Source: Clostridium sp. NkU-1
GTDB lineage: Bacteria; Bacillota_A; Clostridia; Lachnospirales; Lachnospiraceae
NCBI GenBank assembly: GCA_001312405.1
Contig: BBDR01000002.1
Location: forward strand, 62,001-126,000
Direction: 5' to 3'
Length of the DNA: 64,000 bases
Shown: in pieces, positions 50,991 through 60,953 of the stretch
Layout: each line of letters starts with the position of its first letter
Position numbering within the stretch: the first letter of the stretch is position 1
Translations under genes and position numbers: made by a program
Notes under the pieces: generated by a model
What the model was told of the DNA's origin: nothing
Database searches by the model: none
Seen by the model: only the letters and a program-made list of their open reading frames with translations

Positions 50991-53342
50991 TGCAGATGTA
51001 TTGGCGAAACATTCTGCGGGCTGCCAGAAAAAAATTGGGGAGCTTATATAGGGGCATCTTGTATCATTGCATTCGGTGTTCTTATATACATAGGCATGAT
51101 GGATGCAATTTATAATCTAAAGGATCAACTGAATTTATACTATCAGCAGTCAAACATGGCCGAAGTATTTGCAGACGTTAAAGCGTTTCCCCAAACAAAG
51201 CTTGATGATCTTGAAACGATCCCGGGGATTGATACTGCTTATGGACGGTTGACTCAGGAGGCAAGGGTCTTAATAGGTAATCAGACCGAAATCGTAAGTG
51301 TCCGCTTAATGGCTTATTCAAAAAGTGACCGATTGAATTTTATCCATATTACACCTGAAAAAAAGTTGACCCGAGATGATATTTATCTGGGTAATAAAAT
51401 GCTCAAAGCATATAATTATTCGGTTGGAGAGCCCTTGCAGTTGTTGATTAAAGGGCGGGTGGTAAATTTTAAATTGGCGGGTTTCTGTCATTCTGCTGAA
51501 TATATTTATGTAACTCCGCCTTCCGGGGGGCGTGTGCCGGATCCAGAGCTTTATGATATCGCATGTGTAGATAAAGATTATCTGGAGGAATTAATGGGGA
51601 TGCCAGGTTATGTAAACGAACTGGGATTTACGTTGGAACCGGGCTATACGTTTGAGGATGTACGTTATGAGCTTATGGAACATTTAAAACAGTACGGGGT
51701 AAAGTCGTTATATGACAGAACGGATCAGACCAGTTATGATTTCGTGGAAGGGGAAGTTAATACACAGGTAGTATTAGGATCATTTTTCATGATTTTGTTT
51801 ATGAGCATATCAGTCTTTATGTTATATGTGGTACTGAAAAAGATCATTGATCAGGACAGAAGAATGATAGGTACGATGAAAGCATTTGGTTTCCATACCG
51901 GAGAATTAATGCTGGGATACATAAAGCAGGGAGTGGGGATTGGCCTTTTAGGAGCAGTATTGGCCGGAGTTTTAGCAATTCCATTTGGTAATGTTATGTT
52001 TTCCAGATATAGCGTCTATTATAATCTTCCCAATGCGGTATTCCATTTTTATTGGAAAACAAGAATAATCGGTACTCTTGTTTCGGTATTAACAAGCATA
52101 TTTGCTGTCTGCACAGGTATACGAAGCATTGCAAAAATAACTCCCGCAGAAGCCATGAGGCTGTCTGAGCCTGCTGCTGCAAGAATCATCAAGTTTCCAC
52201 AGTGGATTAACCGGCGTTTATATGTAATGCATAAGATCGGACTGCGTTCGATGGTAAGAAGTCCGTTTCGGACCTTTGTAATTGTACTGGCAATCGCATT
52301 TCCTTTTGGTGTATCGTCTGCATTACTTTCTTTTGAGGGGGTATTGGATCAGGCGTTCATGAATCAATTTACGAAAGTCCAGATCTATGATTTGCAGATT
52401 TTTTTAGACAATTATGTACCATATGCAAAGGCAGAGGCTGCCGGAGCTCAGTTAGAAGGAGTAGTAAAGAGTGAGTCCGTCACATCTATAGGAGTTCAAT
52501 TAAAAAAAGGACAACTTAATACAATATGCCATACTTATGGGGATGGATAGCGATTCAGAGCTATATAAAATTATGGATTGGGGAAAAGTTTTTTATAGAC
52601 CAACAGATGATGGAATCATTCTTAGCAAAACATTAGCTGACAAATTGCGGGTAAAAGAAGGGGATTTTATTGAAGTCTATAATGCTTTGCTGGCGCCTGT
52701 GGCGATTCAAATCCCAATAAACAGAGTGATTTATGATAGTTTTGGAGGCGGATGTTACTTAAGTGCTAAAGGGATCAGCAAGTATTTCAATACAAATATG
52801 ATATCGGATATGATATTGCTGAAGGTTCAAAGCGGTAAGCTGGATCATGTAAAAGAGCAGGTCTTAAAGACCAGCCGGGTTACCAACATGGTCGACAATG
52901 ACCGGATCAGAAGATCGTATCGTGAACAAATAAAAGCAACTGTGGAGATGATGACAATGTTTGCTGTTGCAACAGCGATTTGCGGTATGATACTCATTAA
53001 TAACATTTTGATGATTAATGTCAGGGAACGGCGGGTGGAGTATGGGACACTTATGGTTCTTGGAATTACTGCCAAAGAATTTCGCAATATGATCTTTTTT
53101 TTGAACAATGCATTTACTTCTTTTTCGGTATTATTCTTGGTTTTCCCATTCTTGAAGGGGTAAAGCGGGTAATTGAAAACACAATGGCAGCAGATTCCAT
53201 AAGAATTAAAATGACGGTTTTCCCAATGGCGTATATTGAATCGTTTCTAATTTGTTTGATTATCCTGGTTGGCTCAAGTATTGCTGTAATGCGTAAAGTG
53301 AATAAGATATTGCCGGTGGATATCTTGAAAGACAAGGAGTAA
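50990..53342 (+). CDS. ABC transporter permease, FtsX/MacB-like (frameshifted)
   Basis: About 783 residues with two FtsX-type permease blocks. An N-terminal TM (IGASCIIAFGVLIYIGMMD) and a large extracytoplasmic domain precede helices such as VLGSFFMILFMSISVFMLYV, followed by TMKAFGFHTGELMLGYIKQG. The second half repeats the layout (IGLRSMVRSPFRTFVIVLAI; EYGTLMVLGITAKEFRNMIF). Frames break near 51035, 52545 and 53100. It is coupled to the ATPase gene and followed by an HlyD-like adaptor, a common MacAB-like set in Gram-positive bacteria. Confidence 0.85.
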
Positions 53343-53347
53343 GATTG

Positions 53348-54668
53348 ATGAAAATAATAAAAATCAGGAAAAAATGTTTCTTTGGCCTATTAGGAGGGGG
53401 CATTATTCTTTTGGTTTTATTGCAGCTTATAGCAGGAACAAGGGGCGTAAAGGTAAACGCAGTTACAGTGGTTAAAGGAGAGCTGCATGACTATTACACA
53501 GAAGAGGGCGTTTTAAAAGCAGGCGTTGAGTATCAGGTGATTTCAAAAATCACAGGTGCTATTGAGTCAGTAGAAGTGAGTGAAAATACGGAAGTCAAAA
53601 AGGGTGATTTGCTTCTCGTAATCAGTGACCGTGATTTAAGCTATGAAAAGGAGCTGCATCAAAGCACTCTTTTGGGATATCAGGCGCAGCTGGAGCAAAG
53701 TAAAATCAATCAGATTATGTCCGCATCACCTGAGGAATATTTGGCTTCTATCAGGCAGGACATGGCTGCCAGCCAGGCCCGATATCAAGCTGCAAAAACC
53801 TTAGCTGATGCCAATGGGGAATTATACCGGGAAGGCGGTGTTTCCAAAATGGAGTGGGAGCAGGCCCAGGCAGAGTATCACAGTGCCCAGTCGGCTTATG
53901 ATGCTGCAAAAAAACCGCTATGAAGAAAGCCAGCAATTTTTAGAAAACCTTAATCAAGAGGGAATTGACAAAGATACATTGAACAGCCGCTTCTATGAAA
54001 GTATAAGCGGTCAGCTTCAGGCATTCATTCAATCTGAGAAAACCACCATCTCAAAATTAGAGGATCAGATCAGGGATTGCAGGATAGTTGCTGAATGTGA
54101 TGGGGTTATAAAATCATTACCTGGTGAGGAGCGTTCAATGATTCAGGCCGGGCAGGTTGTGGCTGTTATCAATTCTTTTCAGGAACCCATAATAGAGGCT
54201 GATGTTTTAACAAGTATAGAACCCTATTTAACAGTGGGTGCGCCTGTAGTTTTAACCCAGAAGCTGAGAAATCAAGATTACAATTATTCCGGAACAATTC
54301 GTGAGATTTATGGATTTGCGACTCAGGGAACCTCTGCTTTGGGGTTAGATGAGTACCGTGTGCGTGTAAAAGTAAAGGTGGACCCGGAGCAGGATATTCC
54401 ACTAAAACCAGGTTATGGGTTTAATTTGCAATTTACTCTTTATGAAGGGAGTGACCAATTAGTAGTTCCCCTAAATACACTATTTAATTTTGATCATCAG
54501 GATTATGTTTTTGTAATTGTAAATGGGCGTACTGAGAAAAGACCTGTAACGGTAAAATATCGTTCTTCAGATCAGGCAGTCATCTCAGAAGGTTTACAAG
54601 AAGGAGATAAGATTATAACAAATGTTGATTCAGAAGAGATTTATGAAGGATTAAAAGTGTACAATTGA
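53348..54668 (+). CDS. HlyD/RND-type adaptor subunit
   Basis: Membrane-fusion-like protein of about 440 residues. An N-terminal TM (FFGLLGGGIILLVLLQLIAG) is followed by a barrel-sandwich domain (YYTEEGVLKAGVEYQVISK, VSENTEVKKGDLLLVISD), a coiled-coil hairpin (QSTLLGYQAQLEQSK ... YHSAQSAYDAAKN) and the return half (IVAECDGVIKSLPGEE, RVRVKVKVDPEQDIPLKPGY). One indel near 53910. It works with the FtsX-type permease and ATPase upstream. Confidence 0.87.
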
Positions 54669-54711
54669 TCCAAATCTATGGGATTTTCATTGGGTATCGG
54701 GAGGAAAAAGT

Positions 54712-55590
54712 ATGAATGTGTTGATTACGGGCATCAACGGTTTTGTAGGAAGGCATCTCTTTTCCAGACTTAAGTCTCCTGAGAATAAGATCTACGGACT
54801 TGGAAAGGAGGCATTTTCTTCCTGTTTTCCGGACGGATATTATCAGGTGGATATTACGAAAAAAAATTTGAGATAAAGAAAGAGTTTGATGTGGTCATCC
54901 ATCTGGCGGCACTGAACCGTACCACGATTGGAACGGACATTGACAGCCGGATTTTTCACCAGGTAAATGTGAAGGGAACAAGAAATCTCATTCATTCCTG
55001 TAGATATTCTAAATTTATTTACATTTCCACTGCTGCCGTCTACTCCAGGGAACGTGAGGTCATCACAGAAGAATCCCCCATAGCACCAGCGGGAAATTAC
55101 GCAAAAACCAAATATGAAGCGGAGCTTCTCTGCCAAAGCCTGATTCCTGAAAAAAAAGTTAATCATTCTTCGCCCCGTCAACCTTATCGGTGCCGGGCAA
55201 AAGAAGATCGCCGCAGTACCCGTGTTCTTTGAGCAGGCAAGAAACCATGATGCACTGGAGTTGCTTGTATCTCCTTCAAAGACCATGCAGTTACTTGATG
55301 TTACGGACTTTACCCAGGCCATCAGCCAGTGTCTCTGCTTCCACGGCAGCGGGATCTTTAATTTAGCCCATGAGGATTCCATGACCATGCTTCAGCTGGT
55401 AAACAGGATCCTTGAGTTATGTGATTCCAGGTCTTTACTGGTCTTAAGGGAAGAAAGAAAAGAGGCTCCCTCTGTTATAAATGCAGAAAAAGCAGGCCAG
55501 AAATTACACTGGAAGGCATCTAAGACCATGAATGATATATTAATGGATTACTGGTTATCACTGAAAGAACGTAAGAACAATTACATATAA
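54712..55590 (+). CDS. NAD-dependent epimerase/dehydratase (SDR), sugar 4-ketoreductase-like
   Basis: Extended SDR protein: MNVLITGINGFVGRHLFSRL (Rossmann), VVIHLAALNRTTIGTD, FIYISTAAVYSRE, GNYAKTKYEAELLC with Tyr-x3-Lys, and after a second break ILRPVNLIGAGQKKIAAV. Frames break near 54862 and 55155. In the context of rmlA and rmlB it could reduce or epimerise the dTDP-4-keto sugar; rmlC and rmlD themselves are not present in the window. Confidence 0.82.
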
Positions 55591-55617
55591 CTCTTTACAG
55601 ACAGGAGGAATGGGAAA

Positions 55618-56251
55618 ATGAAAGTACTGGTAATTGCAACTCATATTGACGATGAAGTGTTAGGGTGCGGCGGAACCATAAAGAAGCACACAAAAGCAGG
55701 AGATGAAGTTTCTGTAGTGTTCATCAGTTCCCAATCCTCGAAGCGTTTTAACGTAGAACTGATTAACACCAGAAAGTCACATGCAAAAAAAGCAGCAAAG
55801 GTGTTAGGTATCCAGGAGATATTCTTCGCAGACCATCCCTTAATCATGTTAGATACGGTTCCCCAGCTTGACATTGTGACATCTCTGGAGCGTATTATTT
55901 TTGAGATAAAACCAGAAGTTTTATATTGCCATTATGATGCAGATATGAATTCGGATCATCGGATCGTCTCTCAGGCGGCCATGGTCTGGTGCAGACCCTC
56001 AAAGACCCCTTTTTTTAAGAAAAGTATTATTATATGAAATCTTTGCTTCCACACAGAAGTTTTATCCCAATTATTACGTGGATATCAGCAATGAGATAGA
56101 GGAAAAACTGGCGGCTCTTTCTGTTTATACTACAGAAAACAGCGCTCAGACCCGAACCATGGAAACCACCAGACTGGTGGCAGGATACCGGGGAGCAGAA
56201 ATCAGTACGGCCTATGCAGAAGCTTTTTATGTATACCGGGAAATTGTATAA
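55618..56251 (+). CDS. PIG-L family (LmbE-like) deacetylase
   Basis: Zinc-dependent N-deacetylase acting on GlcNAc-type sugars. The metal motif ATHIDDEVLGCGGTIKKH is at the N-terminus and a second ligand region is CHYDADMNSDHRIVSQAAM. An extra T near 56010-56016 splits the gene; the tail TRLVAGYRGAEISTAYAEAF is typical of the family. About 210 residues. With the GNAT protein it suggests an amino sugar is deacetylated or re-acylated in the product. Confidence 0.87.
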
Positions 56252-56287
56252 AGGAATTTGCAGTTATCAGAAAGGAGCGTGGTTTGC

Positions 56288-56443
56288 ATGAGGAAAGGAA
56301 TAAAACTATTATCTATGTGTGTTATAGCTGCAATTTTATCCAACGTTATCTGGTTCACACGGTACAGGAGGGTAAACAGGATTTATTATAAAAGCAGTTT
56401 GAATAACAGGAGCACGGGAGAAGGCCATGGTACGGAAGATTGA
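56288..56443 (+). CDS. Small single-pass membrane protein, hypothetical
   Basis: A 51-residue frame starting ATG 56288 after AAAGGAG (11 nt). One hydrophobic segment (IKLLSMCVIAAILSNVIWF) and a basic/polar tail. It overlaps the acyltransferase gene by 17 nt. No homologue is recognised. The compact placement suggests it may be real, but chance is possible. Confidence 0.4.
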   Translation: MRKGIKLLSMCVIAAILSNVIWFTRYRRVNRIYYKSSLNNRSTGEGHGTED

Positions 56444-57380
56444 ATATAAAAAAAGTATGGCTATGATGTTTGCAGGAATCGGTATTGATTACCGGAAAGT
56501 AATAGAAAAGCTTCCTGAAAAGGAACGAAGAAGAATCCGTGAGTTATCCGCTGTACTAAAAGACATATATAAACTGGATGTGGAAGCCTATCTTAAGGGA
56601 GAATGTCCGGATACAGAAAACAATTTCTATAACTGGCTCAGTATCTATACATGTGATTATGCGATTTACCAATGGTATGCTGCCCAGGGAATTGTGCCGG
56701 ATTATCTGATCGGGTACAGCATGGGACTTATAACTGCACTGGCATGCAGCCATTCCATTACCTTTGAAGCAGGAGCCTTCCTGCTCTGTCAAATCAACAA
56801 TAAAGTGTGTGAGGAAGAAGAGGGAATGGCAACAATCATTGGTTTTGAGCGGGAGGAACTCAGCCGGATCATAAACGATTGCCAGTGTGAGGACCGGGTC
56901 TTTATTGCCTGTGAAAACAATCCCTATTGTTTTGGAATCTCAGGATATCAGCATTCTGTTAAAAAAAGTATGTGAGGAGGCGGCACAAAGAGGCGCACTC
57001 AATATCTATGCTATTGATTCCAAATTTGCTTTTCACACTCCCCTGTATCATAAGCCAGAGAGGGATCTGTCAGTAAGCGTAGAAAAGATAACGGTTTTAG
57101 ATTCACCGATTCCGGTTGTATCCAGTATTGATCAAAACCTCCGATGGAAATCCAGGGACCTGCTGATGAATTGGTACGGAATATGTACAGCACTATGAAG
57201 TGGGGAGAGTCCATTAGCTTTCTCTCCCAGTCCGGAACCAGGAATTTTATTGAGGCAGGACTGGGGAAAGGACTGACGAAAATCTCCCGATCAATAGAAG
57301 ATACCTGCCGTTTTGATACCTTTGATACCGTAAACAAGATGATCGCAAATCAATCCTTTGAGGAAGCGCTTATGGGGTAG
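56427..57380 (+). CDS. ACP S-malonyltransferase-like acyltransferase
   Basis: FabD-type acyltransferase loading an extender unit on ACP. It has the nucleophile elbow LIGYSMGLITALACS (GxSxG with Tyr in place of the usual His), GMATIIGFEREEL and the catalytic His in FAFHTPLYH. Frames break near 56965 and 57145; about 317 residues. The unusual elbow could reflect a changed extender preference. Last gene of the acyl-chain cluster. Confidence 0.85.
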
Positions 57381-57469
57381 CTGGGAAAATTATGGGGAAA
57401 CATAGAAGTATGGAGAAATTAGCCCCTATGCGGGCAACTATAAATAATAGAGAAAGGCTGGAACAGAAA

Positions 57470-58356
57470 ATGAAATATGTACGAATGATACTTTTAAGCC
57501 TTATGGTGAGCCTTTTATTAATGGGGTGCAGCACCGCCAAAGAGCTGCAAACTACGGCACAGACCAAAACCCAGGAAACTACCGCCATAGACAAGGATAC
57601 CCAGGCAGTACCGGTAAAAGGTAAAATCATATTATCGACCACCACCAGTACCCAGGACTCAGGCTTTTAGACGTAATTCTCCAGGATTTTACCAGGAAGA
57701 CAGGCTGGGAAGCAGATACGGTAGCTGTGGGCACTGGGGAAGCATTAAAGATGGGGGAAAATGGAGAGGCAGATGTGCTCCTCGTTCATGCGAAAGCAAA
57801 AGAAGAGGAATATATAAAAACCGGCTTTGGAGTGAAACGATATGATGTGATGTATAACGATTTTGTGTGGTAGGTCCTACTGGAATGATTGAAAAGAATG
57901 AGGACGCGAAAACAACATTTCAGACCATCTTTGACAACCAGTATCCTTTTGTTTCCAGAGGCGATGATTCCGGAACTAACACAAAAGAGCTGTCGATCTG
58001 GAAGAATTTGAGTATCACACCCGGCCAGAATCCCAATTACATAAATTCCGGCCAGGGAATGGGAGCCACCCTTCTTATGGCAGATGAAAAGGGAGCATAT
58101 ACCCTGTCCGACCGCGCTACCTGGCTGACAACAAAAGAGAAGACTGCCATGGATATTATCTGTGAAAAAGATACACAGCTTCTCAATTATTATGGAGTCA
58201 TTGCTGTTAATCCCCAGTTAAATCCCAAAATCAATGCCGAGGGAGCTAAGGATTTTGTAGACTGGATTCTTTCTGATGATACCCAGGCACTAATTGGCAG
58301 TTATGGAGTAGAAGAATATGGACAGTCATTATTTACCCCTAACGCCGGGCAAATAA
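57470..58356 (+). CDS. tupA: Tungstate ABC transporter substrate-binding lipoprotein
   Basis: Extracellular binding protein for tungstate/molybdate. Signal and lipobox ILLSLMVSLLLMGCSTAKEL, then the oxyanion-binding TTTSTQDSGLLDVIL, TVAVGTGEALKMGENGEADV, LLVHAKAKEE and RGDDSGTNTKELSIWK, all characteristic of TupA. Breaks near 57665 and 57870. The raw frame runs on past tupB's start to 58436; removing one G near 58347-58349 gives a normal end at 58356. It starts the metal-uptake operon 90 nt after the acyltransferase gene. Confidence 0.87.
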
Positions 58357-58372
58357 ATAAGGGCATAATCTT

Positions 58373-59059
58373 ATGCAGTTTCTCACAAAACTCCATCTGG
58401 CTTTTAATAAAGAAATCATGGATATCATATGGCTGACCATGAAGCTGGGGCTTGTGTCAACCTCTCTTTCCGCATTGCTGGGGATACCCCTTGGTATATT
58501 GCTGGAGAGAGGGGATTTTTTTGGAAAGGCGATTATTTTAAGGATTAACCGGACGCTTATGGGATTTCCTCCAGTTGTGGTGGGCCTTATGGTCTATCTG
58601 CTTTTGATGCGCAGAGGCCCTTTGGGCGATCTCTTACTTCTGTTCTCCTTCCATGCAATGGTCATCGCCCAGTTATTCATTATCATCCCAATTATCAGTG
58701 GAATGGTCTACACTGCGGCAAAGAATACAGCACCTCAGATAAGGACGTTTGCCGTAAGTATGAATGCCAGCAAAGGCCAGACTTTTTTTTTGTTAATAAA
58801 AGAGATGAAACAGGACATCTATTTTATATTGGTAACCAGTTTTGGACGGTCGATCAGTGAGGTGGGTGCCGTCATGATCGTGGGAGGAAACATTCAGTAT
58901 AAGACAAGAACCATGACTACTGCAATTTCATTAATGAGAAACAAAGGGGATTACAGTGAGGCCATCACCATGGGGGTGATTCTTTTAATTCTCTCATTTT
59001 TAATTCAGACGTTGATCGATATGTTAAGAAGGTATGAATACAATGGTGAAAATTATTGA
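58373..59059 (+). CDS. tupB: Tungstate ABC transporter permease
   Basis: Intact 228-residue permease with about five to six helices and the binding-protein-dependent EAA-type loop (ISLMRNKGDYSEAITMG region, SFGRSISEVGAVMIVGGNIQ). Closely follows tupA and overlaps tupC by 17 nt. Confidence 0.88.
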   Translation: MQFLTKLHLAFNKEIMDIIWLTMKLGLVSTSLSALLGIPLGILLERGDFFGKAIILRINRTLMGFPPVVVGLMVYLLLMRRGPLGDLLLLFSFHAMVIAQLFIIIPIISGMVYTAAKNTAPQIRTFAVSMNASKGQTFFLLIKEMKQDIYFILVTSFGRSISEVGAVMIVGGNIQYKTRTMTTAISLMRNKGDYSEAITMGVILLILSFLIQTLIDMLRRYEYNGENY

Positions 59060-59710
59060 ACTGGAAAAGGAAATAGGAAGTTTTCAATTAAATATTAAGA
59101 GGCTGTTTTTTTCAGGAGAAAAAAGTACATGGCCTGATCGGCAATAACGGAAGCGGAAAATCCACCCTGATTAAACTCATCACCGGCTGATGAAGCCCGA
59201 TCATGGGAGCATTGATCTTGGCTCTCTTGGAAGGGAAGACATTACGTTTACTGCCCAAAGGCCCTATATGCTTCATGATACTGTTTACCATAATTTGATC
59301 TATCCATTAAAGATCCGAAAGCAGATACCTGTAAAAGAAGAGATTCAAAAATGGCTTGAATGCTGCGGTTTCACAGGAAAGGAAAAGCAATTTGCCCCCA
59401 GCCTTTCCAGTGGGGAACGCCAGAAACTTTCCTTTGCAAGAGCCTTATCTTTAAGCCTAAACTGGTGTTCATTGATGAGACCATGGCAAATATGGACCTG
59501 GAAAGTGTCAGGGTATTTGAAAAAATCATTACAGAGATCCAGAAAGAAGATCCTATTACCTGGGTAATCGTAAGCCACCAGCCTACCCATATCGATAACC
59601 TCTGCCAGGAGGTTCATATTATGGAAGCAGGACACCATCTTTTTTCAGGAACACCAAAAGAGACGGGAAACTTTATGAGGGGAAGGAATGAAAAACAATG
59701 GAGTTACTAA
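59043..59710 (+). CDS. tupC: Tungstate ABC transporter ATP-binding protein (frameshifted)
   Basis: ATPase of the tungstate importer: Walker A IGNNGSGKSTLIKLITG, signature PSLSSGERQKLSFARAL, Walker B PKLVFIDETMANMD and the switch His in VIVSHQPTHID. Frames break near 59115, 59185 and 59455. The 3' end overlaps moeA by 13 nt, so transport and cofactor synthesis are translationally linked. Confidence 0.88.
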
Positions 59711-60926
59711 ACGTAGATACCATAGAGTCAGCAAGAGCGAAGCTGGCAGATGCCATGCAGGAAAAGAAGCCTGAAATGATCCGGTTAGACTTATTAAAAT
59801 CCCAGGGCTATATTCTGGCCCAGGATGTCATAGCGCAAGAGTCAGTTCCTTCTTTTCGGCGTTCCACGGTTGACGGGTATGCGGTTTTATCAAAGGATAC
59901 GGCGGGAGCATCAGAGAGTCTGCCTGTGTTTTTAGAAGTGGTGGAAGAGGTATCCATGGGGGCTCCTTCTCTTTGCTGCCTGAAAGCAGGAACGTGTGCC
60001 TGCGTGCCCACCGGGGGAATGATCCGGAAGGGGCTGATGCCATGGTTATGGCGGAATATTGTGAGCTCTTTGATGACAATCATCTGGCCGTCTATTGTCC
60101 GGTGGCTTATGGAAAAGATATTGTTTCCCAAGGAGAAGATATCCATCAGGGAGAGCTGGTTTTAAAAAAAGGAACCGGAATTCGTCCTCAGGAGATCGGT
60201 GCCCTGGCAAGTCTTGGAATCCTTGAAGTCAGGGGATATCGCCCGTGGACCATAACCATCATCTCCACCGGAGATGAACTGGTTCCTCCCTCTGCTGTAC
60301 CGGATTCAGGAGAGATAAGAGACATTAATTCCTATGTGCTTGGTGCCCAGGCAGAAAAATACGGCCTTAAGATACAGGGCCTTATGGTCCAGAAAGATGA
60401 TAAAAAAAAGCTGAAAGATATGGTAAGCTGTGCCATGAAAGAGAGCGATCTTGTAATCTTATCAGGGGGAAGCTCGAAAGGAAAGAAAGATGTCACCAGC
60501 CAGATTATTGATGAGGTGACAGATGGTCACACCCTGGTTCGCGGATTGGCCTTAAAACCGGGAAAGCCTGCCATATTTGGGTATGACCGGTCAAGCGGCA
60601 CCCTGGTCGCAGGGCTGCCCGGTCATCCGGTTGCGGCCATGCTGGTATTTGAACTTCTCATTGTATGGCTTTATAAGCATATGACCAATCAGCCGCAGGA
60701 CCATTCTCTCTTTGCCCGGATCACTACTAATCTGGCCGGAGCGCCTGGCAGAGCTACCTGCCAGCTGGTGAGACTGATAAAGAAGGAGCGCCAGTACTAT
60801 GCGGAACCCGTTTATGGGAAATCCGGGCTTATTACTACTTTAACAAGAGCAGACGGTTATCTGATGATCGGACAAAACCAGGAAGGATTAAAAAAGGACG
60901 AACAGGTGGAAGTATTCTACTTATGA
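59698..60926 (+). CDS. moeA: Molybdopterin molybdenumtransferase MoeA
   Basis: Inserts molybdate or tungstate into adenylated molybdopterin. Signatures: VPSFRRSTVDGYAVLSKDT, VPTGGMIRKG/GADAMVMAEY (across a frameshift near 60015), TIISTGDELVPPSAVPDSGE, ILSGGSSKGKKDV, LKPGKPAIFGYD and VAGLPGHPVAAMLVFE. About 410 residues. Downstream of tupC in the same operon, as expected for a tungstopterin supply unit. Confidence 0.92.
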
Positions 60927-60953
60927 TAAAATACCCATGGAAAGGCAGAAGTT

